DNA of 64,000 nucleotides from Xiphydria camelus (taxonomy: Eukaryota > Arthropoda > Insecta > Hymenoptera > Xiphydriidae): assembly GCA_963678675.1 (NCBI GenBank), contig OY783193.1, positions 29,730,016-29,794,015 on the forward strand. The letters run 5' to 3'. A program made the translations under genes and the position numbers. Below are positions 54,901 to 64,000 of the stretch, in pieces (positions within the stretch are counted from its first letter, which is position 1; every line of letters starts with the position of its first letter). Below the pieces are notes generated by a model. The model had not been told where the DNA came from and searched no databases. It was given only the letters and a program-made list of their open reading frames with translations.

Positions 54901-55971
54901 TTCGTGCAGACCGACGCAGATGAATGTATTTTCTATAGCGACGCGAATAAGGACTGTGCGATTTATCTTGCGCTATATGTAGACGATGGACTGTTAGCTT
55001 GTAAGTCGCGAATCGTGTTGCAGAGCGTGATCGAGAAACTGAAATGCGAGTTCGAGATCACAATCGGCGACTGCAGTATGTTTGCCGGTTTACAGATAGT
55101 TCGCGATCGAAGCGAGAAAGAGATATTCCTACATCAAAAGGCGTACACGCGAAAAATCTTGGAGCGTTTCCGAATGAGCGACGCCAAAGCGGTATCGGTT
55201 CCTGCGGATCCGAGTGCAACGCTGCACCCGATCGAACCGAACGAGGAAAATACGTGTAACGCGCCGTATCGCGAAGCGATCGGGTCCCTTATGTTTCTCG
55301 CGATCGTATCAAGGCCGGATATAGAGTTCGCTGTGAATCTGGCGAGTAGGTTTCTAAACAAACCAAGCGAAAATCACTGGAGAGCAGTGAAACGGATTCT
55401 TGCGTTCCTAGTTGGGACCCGGAATGTCGGGATAGTGTATAAAAGCGGCGGAAGCGGATCTCAATTAGCAGGATACTCCGACGCGGATTATGCGGGTGAT
55501 CTGGAGACGAGACGCTCGACTACGGGATATGTATTTAGTTTAGCTAACGGTCCAGTAACGTGGGCATCTCAAAGGCAGAAGTTAGTAGTCTTGAGCACTA
55601 CGGAAGCGGAGTATGTTGCCGCTTCAGCTGCCGCGAAGGAAGCCATGTGGCTTAGGAGATTGCTAGCTGGCATCGGACGTCCATGTGAACGGGCAACGGA
55701 TTTGTTCGTGGACAATCAGAGCACCATCCGTTTGGCGAAAAATCGAGAGTTCCACAAGAGGACTAAACACATTGATGTTCGATACCATCAACTGCGTGAG
55801 ATAGTAGAAGCGAAATATCTGCGAGTAGTTTACACACCATCAGAGACACAGCTAGCAGATATGCTAACGAAAGCGTTGCCGCGAAATCGGTTCGTGGCAC
55901 TTTCCGAGAGTATTGGTATGCATGAATGCGAGGATGCGAAGAATATTGAGGCGGCGGAAGTGTTGAAGTAA
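51934..55971 (+). CDS. Copia Gag-Pol polyprotein (1,345 aa)
   Basis: One open frame, Ty1/copia order. Gag is the first 300 residues with a CCHC knuckle CFVCQKKGHFAREC near residue 231. Protease: WYIDSGCSRH near 303-312. Integrase: HHCC finger (HERLGHLNKRA, CDFFCDACAMGK near 442-480), catalytic SDVCGP, RTDNGREY and EQNGKAERDN near 503, 568 and 604. RT: FDVRTAFLYGDL near 926 and active site LYVDDGLL near 1015. RNase H: YSDADYAGD, STTEAEY and VDNQSTI near 1181-1258. Every catalytic residue is present. The stop (55,969-55,971) lies inside the 3' LTR. I choose ATG 51,934; an in-frame GTG at 51,844 is less likely. Confidence 0.95.
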   Translation: MSGTLSAKSVQKFDGKNFLGWKFQLTQIFVANEVLDVVNGDRAKPEDVQSARGKTWIKDNAKAMFFISSSMEYAQLEPLLVCTTAKEMWDRLGRIFAQKSASNRLMLTQKFHEYRMGPTDTVVQHMAKVQNMASQLSDLGEKMSDVTVMAKVLASLTTKFSTFQTAWESVEPDRQTLDHLQERLIREESRLKADEGEVTAFAAMSISKPTGSSTSKGKPKGKKRDKMDIECFVCQKKGHFARECPERKQRKSDRDGSGSQQVAFVATSWEACEFKGQREHGRYSRADSAQRRAILEVDQSEVWYIDSGCSRHITFKREWFAEFNPRRDGEKILLGDNGECEVTGEGTVIVDRLIDNVWSEARIENVLYVPSVRKNLFSVGVCTERGYSVAFKEDGVVINRGNEILATGVKQSNGICRLLFRSSVPQCANEANLSTTSLKCWHERLGHLNKRALSVLVSSGAINGVKVKDKCDFFCDACAMGKIHRLAFQKGAERVSREPGEFFHSDVCGPMSQESIGGARYFVTFKDDASGYRQVFFLKYKSDVFESFKVVEREVANKFGRAMRTLRTDNGREYCNEPMRQYMQSRGIRHETTAPYTPEQNGKAERDNRTIVECARTMMNAKQMEVPFWAEAVNTAVYLLNRVSWTEEGSIKTPYETWTGKKPDLGHVRAFGEKCYKHVPKQFSTKFEPRAEKVILVGYDRESTNYRVYNPDTKKVAVSRNVIFRNSVDEQACSRETSDEEDCIEETENEQPVEPRVGEQRVENAEAIPDVEAADNIQRNEMTHADQGRALRDRAQIRKPGWLTDYDSADFAEYSTPGSFSEAIGGPDAAHWEKAIEEELRAHEKNGTWEIIPRDRSKKAISSKWVFKAIQDSEGRVCRYKARLCARGFLQEKGVDFEETFSPVVRYDSLRVLLATVAQEDLEMAQFDVRTAFLYGDLQEEIHMEVPVGLKVERGVSEVVCRLSKSLYGLKQSPRCWNRKFCDFLKRFKFVQTDADECIFYSDANKDCAIYLALYVDDGLLACKSRIVLQSVIEKLKCEFEITIGDCSMFAGLQIVRDRSEKEIFLHQKAYTRKILERFRMSDAKAVSVPADPSATLHPIEPNEENTCNAPYREAIGSLMFLAIVSRPDIEFAVNLASRFLNKPSENHWRAVKRILAFLVGTRNVGIVYKSGGSGSQLAGYSDADYAGDLETRRSTTGYVFSLANGPVTWASQRQKLVVLSTTEAEYVAASAAAKEAMWLRRLLAGIGRPCERATDLFVDNQSTIRLAKNREFHKRTKHIDVRYHQLREIVEAKYLRVVYTPSETQLADMLTKALPRNRFVALSESIGMHECEDAKNIEAAEVLK

Positions 55972-56223
55972 GCACAGCCTCACATATTGCTCCGCGGTGC
56001 GCATGCGCGCCGCACAAGTGCGCTCGACGCGCCACACGAGTGCTTACAACGCGCCGGCCTGCGTGCCCGGCGTGGGTCAGTCGAGTCTGATACGTGATAG
56101 AGTGTAGTCGTGTTTCAATAAAGGTAAACTCCTTTGTTTCTCCTCCGACAACCTGGCCGTCTTTTTCGTTTGTGATAGAAGAGATCGACCATAAGGAAAA
56201 ATACGCCACGTATAACTTTAACA
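55961..56223 (+). repeat. Copia 3' LTR
   Basis: Identical by eye to the 5' LTR. It is preceded by the purine-rich GAGGCGGCGGAAG (55,948-55,960), the plus-strand primer tract, which is also coding. Confidence 0.9.
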
Positions 56224-56293
56224 TAAGATATGTTGAATTTTTTAAAATAAATACTTTAATAGAATCAGAACATGCAGAAGAAATATAGCTTTT

Positions 56294-56437
56294 GATAGAA
56301 CTTTGAAAAACAATGTCATTTTTTCCTATAAACTTCTTTTTGTTAGCAGGGAGATAATTATTTTAATAATTGAAACTTGTCTCCTTTGCTAGAAGAAGTT
56401 TATAAGGAAAAGTGACATTGTTTTTCAAAGTTCTATC
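56294..56437. repeat. 144-bp MITE with 48-bp arms
   Basis: GATAGAACTTTGAAAAACAA and its mirror, with TTCCTATAAACTTCTT in the inner arm. Confidence 0.8.
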
Positions 56438-56908
56438 GATTCTTAAAATGTTAGTCATTTGGGTCATCACCTCCATGATTAAACCGAGGTTCCGGATTAA
56501 CCGAGGGCTCTCTCGCCGCATGATCTACTGTTTCTCCAACGTTGGCGTAATATTTCCAGTTACAGGTACTGTGCGCGGATGGGCTGATTCAAATACCACA
56601 CTAATCAAGTAATTAACCTAACTTAACTAATTCTATAAGCCAACCTGTCATCCTCCCCCCTCTCATCGCATAAACACAAGGAAACACGAGGAAAGTGCAC
56701 TACGAATCATTTTACGCGTTTGATATTTCCGTAGGACCTCTTTCCATGCCACGACGACGCATCTTCCGACGCATTTCAAAGGTCCAGACCATCGAGGTAA
56801 TTATTCAATCAATGTCGTATCTCGACACTTGCAATACTTTATCTTTTTTTCTTCTCCATCACACCCTCCGTCACACTTGGTACCTCATACGCGATAACGC
56901 AGTTGCAG
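56438..56908. other. No gene recognised
   Basis: Lies just upstream of the protein kinase D relic. A stretch near 56,735-56,793 ends at a good donor (gtaatt) and could be a preceding exon, but I cannot match it to the kinase. Confidence 0.35.
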
Positions 56909-57773
56909 ATGCGAATAGTTCAAAGCGTCAAGCACACAAAACGACGCGGCGCCAAGATCCTGAAGGAAGGATGGATGGTGCATTCGATGAATCGCGATCC
57001 AATGGTAGGTCGACGACGTGGCGCTGATTCGGTTTCGCTTCCTCTGTCATTAAGACTCTCGTGTTTTCAGAGGAAGAGACACTACTGGTGATTGGACACA
57101 AAGGCCATAACTCTGTTCCAAAGCGACAGCAGTTCCAAGTACTTCAAAGAGATTCAACAACTTTCTCGTGAGTACATATCTATATCGTTAGAAATTGTCT
57201 GCGCGCGTTTAGTCGATGTACAATGCACGCATTCTCTCCTTCCAGGCACGATGCATTGTTTCGAGTTGAGAACGGCTAACGTCGATTACTACCTCGGCGA
57301 AGATCCTCTCTACGCAGGTGCGAGTGGTTAGCTTCCACCGCCGGAAAGTGGCGTTAGCGCTCACTTGGCGAGGACCTGGAAAACGAGTATCAGGCAGGCA
57401 TTGATGCCCATCACCTCCAAATCGGCAGGTACGTTCAGAGCTCGCGAGTGTGCGCGCGAACGCGTACCGATGCTATATTGAAAAACACGCGTCGTTTTCG
57501 CAGGTCGGCAGGAGCAGTCGACAACTGAGCCAGAGGAACGCGTAACCGACATGTCGCCCAGCTCTATCACATCTTCCCAGACGAAGTTCTTGGCTCGGGT
57601 CAATTTGGTATCATCTACGGCGGAGTTCATCGCTAGACCGGCCGCGCGATGGCGATAAAGGTGATCGACAAGCTGCGTTTTCCCACCAAGCAGGAGACCC
57701 AGCTCCAGAACGAAGTAGCCATCCTGCAGAATCTCTCCCACAGCAGAGTCGTCAATCTCGAGAGGATGTTCAT
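56909..57773 (+). pseudogene. Protein kinase D pseudogene (PH domain to kinase start)
   Basis: Four exon-like blocks with intact splice sites: 56,909-57,004 (IVQSVKHTKRRGAKILKEGW), 57,071-57,167 (RKRHYW, DTKAITLFQSDSSSKYFKEI), 57,246-57,428 (HCFELRTANVDYYLGEDPLY; LARTWKTSIRQALMP) and 57,504-57,773 ([45 protein letters not shown]). They correspond to the PH domain and the N lobe of the kinase domain (Gly loop and catalytic Lys) of insect protein kinase D, a diacylglycerol-regulated Ser/Thr kinase. Stops occur after RHYW, before LPPPES and after GGVHR, and a frameshift lies after TDMS. The copy ends abruptly inside the N lobe at a MITE. Introns show it arose by DNA duplication. Confidence 0.9.
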
Positions 57774-58384
57774 TTTACATTTTTTATGAATAACGCCGTA
57801 CACGCGTTTTAATATCGTCAGCTTATTTGTAAAACCTATTAAGTCCTATGTCCGAAAATCGGACTTGGAAGGTTTAACAAGTAAGCCGACGATATGTAAT
57901 ATGAACCCTTATATGCACGCTAAGCGGCACTCCGTACCGCACCGCTAGTGTGTACTGACGGGAAACAAAATTTAAGCGTGCACGTAAGGGTTAAATACAC
58001 AATATTTAACCATCGCTCCGAACGTCCGAAAGTTCATCGACATTTTCTTCGGTGATGCCAAGTGTTTCTTTTAGTTCCTCAATTTTTGCAGCGGTTTCGT
58101 CCTCCGTTTCCAATCCCGGCAAAGCCTTATTCCGTTTCTTGTCGGAATTTCTTCTCCCAAAATTTTTGTGCCTCTGTTTTGTCGCCCTTAAAATTTCTTT
58201 CATGTCATTATATTATAATGAAAGAGTAGGCACCACAACACGACTAGATACAACGAAAGAGTATGCATTATTACCAATACTACGGGGATTGTCGTTTTTG
58301 ACAAGTGTTGTTTTTGAAAGGAACCCTTCAATTGTTTAACCCTTAATTTGACAGTGTATCTCATAAGATAGGTCTGTTAACCCT
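57774..58384. other. Hairpin and unassigned sequence
   Basis: 57,780-57,800 resembles the hairpin-MITE end found at 28,500 and 58,950. Positions 57,819-57,893 form an imperfect hairpin around CCGAAAATCGG. The minus-strand 65-aa frame 58,203-58,006 is Lys/Glu-rich (TEDETAAKIEELKETLGITE) and might be a coiled-coil piece of a gene, but I do not recognise it. Confidence 0.4.
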
Positions 58385-58730
58385 TACTTGCCACACTGGG
58401 GTTCAAAACCACCCCATGGTAAAATTCGTACTTGTGCCACACTGGGGTTGATTTACACCGCAGCGAGAATTGTTATAATAAATAAATTATAGCATATTTG
58501 TACTTGAGAATTTTACCAGCTCATCTTAAGAGCGTACTTTAAAAGACCGTGTAACTTTAATATTTGATTTTTTTCGCATACTTAATTTTAAGTTCTGGCT
58601 ATACAAGTTCCACTGCCTTTTAAAGCACGCTCTTAAGAAGAGCTGATAAAATTTTCAAGTCCAAATATGCAATAATTTGTTTGTTATAACAATTTTTCTC
58701 GCTGGGGTGTAAGTCAACCCCAGTGTGGCA
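58385..58730. repeat. MITE with CCACACTGGGGTT ends, possibly piggyBac-like
   Basis: TGCCACACTGGGGTTGATTT at 58,434 is mirrored at 58,711-58,730. A second CCACACTGGGGTT at 58,391 follows TTAACCCTTACTT (from 58,378), which looks like a piggyBac end next to a TTAA target. The right terminus is cut by the next repeat, so the assignment is tentative. Confidence 0.55.
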
Positions 58731-59378
58731 TGTTTTTCACATACATACGTTTTACATATTACAACGCATTGTGCATTTACAGTTGATAATGAGTCCAATC
58801 ACCACCATCGAAAATTTGATGGATAGTATGCCTTGGAGATGCCAAGCGATTATCGACGGTGGTGATTGGACTCATTATTAATATTATTGCGTATTGCCTT
58901 GGAACATGTCAAACGTATGTATGTGGAAAAAACACTGTCGAATAAGTTTTTTATGAATAACTCCGTACGCGCGCTCTTACTTAACAGACTGATAACAACG
59001 TAACTCTCAAAATGTACTTCTCAAAATGTATTGTCATGTATAACTATGTCATGTATAACTATTTGTCATGTATAACTATGTATATATATTAATATTACTT
59101 ATGTATAATTTCATACAACAATGTTTTTTCCACATACATACGTTTTACATATTCCAACGCATTGCGCAATTACAGTTGATAATGAGTCCAATCACCACCA
59201 TCGAAAATTTGATGGATAGTAGCCTCGGAGATGCCAAGCGATTATCGACGGTGGTGATTGGACTCATTATTAATATAATAGCGTATTGCCTTGGAACATG
59301 TCAAACGTATGTATGTGGAAAAAACATTGTCGAATAAGTCTTCTATGAATAACGCCGTATGCGCTCTTACTTAACAGA
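58731..59378. repeat. Two tandem hairpin MITE units
   Basis: Units at 58,740-58,992 and 59,130-59,378, each with ACATACATACGTTT arms and a central GGTGGTGATTGGACTCATTA hairpin. Related to 28,002-28,530. They are separated by a short ATGTATAACTATGTC repeat. Confidence 0.75.
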
Positions 59379-59724
59379 CTGATAACAACGTAACTCTCAA
59401 AATGTACTTCTCAAAATGTATTGTCATGTATAACACTATATATTATATTATAATAATAAATGAATAACGGATTAACTCATAAAAATTGTGTCATTTATTG
59501 TAAACATTTACGTAGAATCCATATTAATTTTCTAACGGTGTTGAATTTCCCGCGACATTTCTGAGCATGCGCGCCGTTCGCGCATGCGTCAAGTAGCACT
59601 CGTGCGCCTCAAATGCGACGCATATGCACGCGCACATGTAAGGCCAAATGCGTCGCACGCGTGCGACTTGAAGCGCACGCGTGCAGTCACAGGTGCGCGC
59701 ATTGTGACTGCATTTTGCTATCTG
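59379..59724. other. No gene; GC-rich GCGCATGCG-type patch
   Basis: Contains a run of ACGCGTGCG/GCGCACGCG motifs at 59,565-59,705 with many local palindromes and CpGs. No repeat partner in the window. Confidence 0.4.
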
Positions 59725-60319
<595 letters not shown>

Positions 60320-60322
<3 letters not shown>

Positions 60323-60632
60323 ATCGCATTAACCTCAAGTAAATAGATCGCCCTGTCAACTCTGAAATACGTACAAGAGCAGTGATAATTGAAGAACCTA
60401 CAAACATTGCGTTCATGTACTATGTGAGATATCGTGCTACAATATCGCAAGATATTTGACGTGAAGTAATTATACTATACTTGTTTTAAATATGATATCG
60501 TAGTTGCTATGGAAAATTAGATACATTATGGTAAATATTTTAATAATAGTTCATTCTGAAGAATGTTATTATTTTGAAAATGACATATAGCTTAAAAACT
60601 ACACTGGATAGGGCACAACGGGGTAGGGTAAA
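60320..60632. other. No feature recognised
   Basis: AT-rich, no frame or repeat partner seen. Confidence 0.4.
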
Positions 60633-60800
60633 ATGTGGTACTCTGAGTCGAAGAAGGGAGGGGGAAGTAACAGAGTAAACAAAAACTTAGTTGCTACTAA
60701 AAAGAAAGAAGATTCTTCAAGTGTCAATAAAGATAACGACGCCGAGTGCCTTTATTATGGAGGTTTTTATTCATGTTCTACGAAAGGATGGATTGCATGG
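60633..60800 (+). pseudogene. Possible pogo-type transposase C-terminal fragment
   Basis: Encodes Lys/Ser-rich sequence then AECLYYGGFYSCSTKGWIAW, resembling the short Cys-containing tail found at the C terminus of some insect pogo/Tigger-like transposases. It is cut by the repeat starting at 60,806. Low confidence because the motif is short and the Cys ligands incomplete. Confidence 0.3.
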
Positions 60801-60805
60801 CTATA

Positions 60806-61205
60806 CAGGGTGAGCCAAATGTATGGAAACAGTGGAATAACTTTTGAGGGAGACATTTTGAAGAAAAATGTTTCAAACAAAACATTTAGGAATTTTGCCC
60901 TGGCCATCCAATGGTGACCTTGAATCTGACCATGAACCCGACCTTGAAGGTCATTCCAAGGTCAAGGTCGCTTTTTTAAATGGGAACCCCTATTTTTTAT
61001 GGCGGATTTGGAAGGAGCGGAATATTTTACGTCCGAATATGACCTTTGACCTTGACCTTGGATTCAAGGTAAAGGTCAACGATCAAATAGGAAAGTTTTA
61101 GGTTTTTTCCCTGGCCATCTAATGGTAACCATGAATCTGACCTTGACTTCGACCTTGAAGTTCATTCCAAGTTCAGGGTATCTTTTAAATGGCAACCTAC
61201 ATTTT
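60806..61205. repeat. Interspersed repeat rich in AAGGTCA motifs
   Basis: Starts CAGGGTGAGCCAAATGTATG, a TA-preceded Tc1/mariner-like end, and contains two diverged internal copies (60,895-60,975 and 61,110-61,185) of CCTGGCCATC plus TGAATCTGACC. No mirrored right end was found, so it is probably truncated. Confidence 0.5.
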
Positions 61206-61483
61206 TTATGGTGTTAGCAACCGGCCACTTAAGGCAAGGTGACATGAGCAAGATAGATTTTGAAAGTACTTACATTGTTATTATTTCAATACGGATAATA
61301 CTTATTAACGATTTTTTGTGTATTTTAAATGCGATTGAAAGTCTACAAATTAATGAGTATATTTCAGTGTTAAGAAAATAGTGTTAGTGTGTTTTGTTCT
61401 TGTGTATTATATTTTTCACGTGTATTACGACTTAGTGTGATAATTAATTCTCTAATCGGACTGTTTAAAAATTATATACAAAA

Positions 61484-62150
61484 ATGCCAACATCAACTGA
61501 GCGTGTAAGGGCATTTCTTGAAAGACAGCGTGCGGGGAAGGCATTAAAACAACCGTCTCAAAGTGCAGCCCAGCATGCAAAACAATATAGACAGAGACAG
61601 AAGGCATTGAAACACGCAGCTGTAGCTCCTGTGTCGTCATCAGCTCCTGAAATACCGACGGTTGATATTCCTCACTTTATACCGGAGCCATCCACAAGTC
61701 ACGATGCATCAACGTATAGCATGGATAACTCATATAACATAAATCAACCATACAGCAATTTCAGAGAAAATCAAAGCGCACGTAAAGAATTTAATAAGAA
61801 ATTTTTCGATAATCCATTTGGATTCATGTGCGGCATTGTGATCGTCTTTGGTTTAAAAATGATTTGATAAATATATCTGAAACACAGAAGCAACTTTTAC
61901 ATCCCGAATCTCCAGAATATGATATCAGTAATCTTATGGCTTGTAAATGTTGTATTCAGTTTCTGAATCGCAATCAATTTCCTACCTTGTCAAAATCGAA
62001 TGGTTTCAAGTATCCAGAGAAACCAGCGCATCTACCATAATTAGATTTAGTTTCAGAGAGACTCATTTCACCACGGATACCATTTATGCAGATAAAGAGA
62101 TTGCGTCATGTTCACGGTCAATATGGAATTTTTGGTCATCTTAATCATCT
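61484..62150 (+). pseudogene. Helitron Rep/helicase N-terminal region, broken
   Basis: The frame opens with MPTSTERVRAFLERQ and AAQHAKQYRQRQKA, continues through DNPFGFMCG, then after a one-base loss HCDRLWFKNDL, CKCCIQFLNRNQ and SKSNGFKYPEKPAHLP, a TAA, and LDLVSERLISPRIPFMQI plus RHVHGQYGIF. These blocks are in the order found in insect Helitron proteins just before the Rep domain. One frameshift near 61,835 and one stop at 62,038 break it, and the Rep and helicase domains are missing. Roll-and-circle transposition cannot be supported. Confidence 0.75.
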
Positions 62151-62220
62151 GTTTACCCTACGAATTTCCCATTCCTCTAATAACGTTGAAGTTTCACTTC
62201 TTCCTCGCGTGGCGATCACG

Positions 62221-62528
62221 CACTCATTTTTTGAAGTGAAACTTCTTTGCTGAGGGTACTAAAAGCGCGCTCTATACAACGAAAAAACCGTAACGAAACC
62301 CACACACTCCAGCGCTACCGTACGTGCCTCACTCATACACCGATCTCGACTCTGCCCCATTCCTCTTAGGCCCTTCGCACACAAAGCTACGCAGGTATCC
62401 GATACTCGACGAGTGTACACACACCACGCGACGCGACTTTCGTCGGTGATGCTATCAATAATCTCGGTCGAGATTATCGAATTAAAAAAACCGTCCGACC
62501 GTCCGACCGACCCTCCAACCGAGAGTAT
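62221..62528. repeat. Dispersed repeat C, copy 3
   Basis: Near-identical to 2682-2975 and directly follows the Helitron relic and a P1-like TTCACTTCTTC fragment (62,191-62,215). Confidence 0.7.
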
Positions 62529-62529
62529 T

Positions 62530-63203
62530 TATGTCGCAGGCAAATAGTAACTTTAGGCAGATAGTGTCTGCCTAGGCAAATACTAAGTCAAACAGTATCT
62601 GCCTAAATGTTCTTTAGGCATATAGCATATAGATTAGTTATTTATATAACCAGTTAGGAAATGCCTCATTTTGCGTAACGAGTGAGATTATTGCAATATC
62701 TATCACACGAGTTACACAGAATGCATTTCCTAACGTGTTGCATACAAGATTTTTTCAAATTATTCCTAAAACATGCGAACGGTTGGTTAGGCAAATGGTC
62801 ATTTCAGGCAAATAACTTTTGTGGCTCCGCTCGCTTCGCTCGCTCCGCCGATTCAAGCCTAACTTAATCTTATCAAATCTAATTTATTAATATTTTAATG
62901 CGTTAGACTGGGTTAGGTTAGGTTAGGGTCGGCAGAGCGAGCGAAGCGAGTGAAGCCACAAGAGATATTTTCCTAGGCAAAGCTATTTGCCTGCAAATAA
63001 CTTTTGTGGCTACGCTCGCTTCGCTCGCTCCGCCGATTCAAGCCTAACCTAACCTAACCTAATCTTACCAAATCTAATTTATTTATATTTTAATGCATTG
63101 GACTGGGTTAAGTTAGATTAGAGTCGGAGGAGCGAGCGAAGCCACAAGAGCTATTTTCCTGGGCAAAGCTATTTGTCTGAAACGACCATTTGCCTACGAC
63201 ATA
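62530..63203. mobile_element. TIR element with nested telomere-like repeats
   Basis: Ends TATGTCGCAGGCAAATAG and a mirrored CATTTGCCTACGACATA. Inside, two units of about 175 bp (62,815-62,985 and 62,996-63,160) each have GCTCGCTTCGCTCGCTCCGC arms and a TTAGG or CCTAA triplet run in the middle (62,912-62,930 and 63,044-63,061). No protein. Confidence 0.65.
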
Positions 63204-63640
63204 AAAGCTTGATTAGGAATTAGAAATTTCCCGCACTGGATAACATAAACAAACATCCATCTACAATTATCAAACCCACACCTAATAAATTACTGAAATA
63301 CTGAAGTTTATCTGAGGAGCAACTACTTATGGCCCGCTGCACACGTCCGTCTTTGAACCGTGCGGTACCGCTGCGGTGCCGGAATTGCGGTTGGTGATAT
63401 CACTCCCGGTGCACACGTCGTTGCGGTGCCGCTGCGTTGCCGCAGCAATTCAATGCACTCTATAGACGGGAACGTACTGAGAAGCCAGAGGTGCGTGTGC
63501 GGTATCGTTGCGGTGTCGTGGGAAACTGCGGCGAAAGACTGCCGCAAGAGGAACGCACGGCGCCGCAACGCACGGATTATACCGTATGTCCAATGGCTAG
63601 TCGAGCAGGTGCAGCGACCTGAATTTTTCTGAAATTTGAC
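63204..63640. other. GC-rich repeat fragment, no gene
   Basis: 63,330-63,600 is rich in TGCGGTGCCG-type direct and inverted motifs and begins near GGCCCGCTGCACACGTC, an end-like sequence. A mirrored end was not found in the window. The small frames have no recognisable content. Confidence 0.4.
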
Positions 63641-63775
63641 TTCGGCAGTGTTTTAGTTAGAGTTGGCTTTGGAAGATGGCGCTACGTACGAGCAAATATT
63701 TGAAATGGTAAAAGCGGGTTGTAGATAAATGCGGGAGAAGTGAAGTGTAACCTCAAAATTGTGAATGTTGGAATA

Positions 63776-63974
63776 ATGGTGAGTAATTGTTTGAAACGAT
63801 AAGACATAATAATTCGGGTATCTTTTCGACGTTCAACCAAATAACACGACTGATATTTAATTGCAGAGAGAAGCTGATGCGACTGGTAGTCGTGGAGGAA
63901 GGGGCTACCGTCAACGTGGTCCTCACCAGAGTGGTCGAGCTCTGCCTCGTCGACGAAAGGTGCAATTGAAATGA
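63776..63974 (+). CDS. Small RG-rich peptide, two exons, diverged copy 3
   Basis: ATG 63,776-63,778 abuts donor gtgagt. Intron 63,779-63,866 ends attgcag. Exon 2 (63,867-63,974) encodes READATGSRGGRGYRQRG and ends RRRKVQLK, 36 aa in total. Compared with the two copies in the segmental-duplication arms, the reading frame and exon structure are kept while the sequence has changed, which favours a translated gene of this element family. Confidence 0.45.
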
Positions 63975-64000
63975 AATTAAAGTCTGAGTCAAGGTGAAAA

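Larger units (their letters stand above)
51436..56223 (+). mobile_element. Intact Ty1/copia retrotransposon (4,788 bp)
   Basis: 263-bp LTRs (51,436-51,698 and 55,961-56,223) look identical, begin TGTTGAAG and end TTTAACA, and are flanked by a TAAGA duplication (51,431-51,435 and 56,224-56,228). It has a half-tRNA initiator-Met primer site and one uninterrupted gag-pol reading frame. All signs point to a recent and possibly still mobile insertion. Its GC content is clearly higher than the flanks. Confidence 0.95.

Noticed and set aside
57361..57741. 126-aa minus-strand frame
   Set aside because: Antisense shadow of the protein kinase D pseudogene exons, which give a clear match on the plus strand.
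62912..63061. A chromosome end (telomere)
   Set aside because: Only three TTAGG units in each of two places, in opposite orientation and enclosed by element sequence with more sequence on both sides.

Overview
This is a eukaryotic, almost certainly insect, window made nearly entirely of transposable elements (TEs). An ant or other hymenopteran is my best guess, but it is an inference. The supporting signs are AT-rich sequence with spliced gene remnants, short TTAGG-type telomere-like repeats, mariner, copia, Ty3/gypsy, Harbinger and Helitron families of insect type, a miniature LTR element with a tRNA-Trp primer site, and pseudogene fragments of two animal kinases. There is no operon structure, rRNA, tRNA gene or CRISPR array. 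No intact ordinary host gene is present. Complete open genes are the copia polyprotein, the gag of one gypsy element and a four-exon Harbinger-associated Myb/SANT gene.

Layout, left half. Positions 1-16,170 are nested palindromic (foldback) elements and miniature inverted-repeat elements (MITEs), with an internally rearranged mariner (1518-2093), a second mariner transposase relic (about 14,890-15,172) and a 250-bp tandem repeat. Positions 17,216-18,225 are a terminal-repeat retrotransposon in miniature (TRIM). Positions 18,378-19,030 are a foldback element carrying a SWIM-like zinc-finger remnant. Positions 19,980-20,700 (minus) are a spliced, broken 3' half of an ethanolamine kinase gene. 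Then come a tRNA-derived SINE, a near-perfect 100-bp palindrome and a 337-bp tandem array.

Centre. Two inverted, nearly identical 2.8-kb arms (24,594-29,178 and 37,032-44,625) carry copies of an unusual multi-exon gene cluster (RG-rich proteins and a DUF4806-like protein). Each arm was later invaded by a different element: a 1,779-bp TIR element in arm 1 and a 4.8-kb gypsy retrotransposon in arm 2. The spacer holds a deleted mariner, a SINE, MITEs, duplicated 345-bp repeats and a 2,878-bp Harbinger.

Right part. A decayed minus-strand gypsy (about 44,640-50,488), a solo LTR (50,550-51,282), an intact copia element with identical LTRs (51,436-56,223), a spliced protein kinase D pseudogene (56,909-57,773), more MITEs, a LINE 3' end that runs into a CT microsatellite, a Helitron relic and a TIR element containing TTAGG repeats.

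The most notable mechanism is in the gypsy element at 37,271-42,058. It has no tRNA primer site. Instead the 13 nt directly after its 5' LTR are a perfect reverse complement of a 13-mer inside that LTR, and gag starts immediately afterwards, which suggests Tf1-like self-priming. It also carries a textbook -1 frameshift heptamer three nucleotides before the gag stop codon. All boundaries come from reading the sequence by eye and may be off by a few bases.
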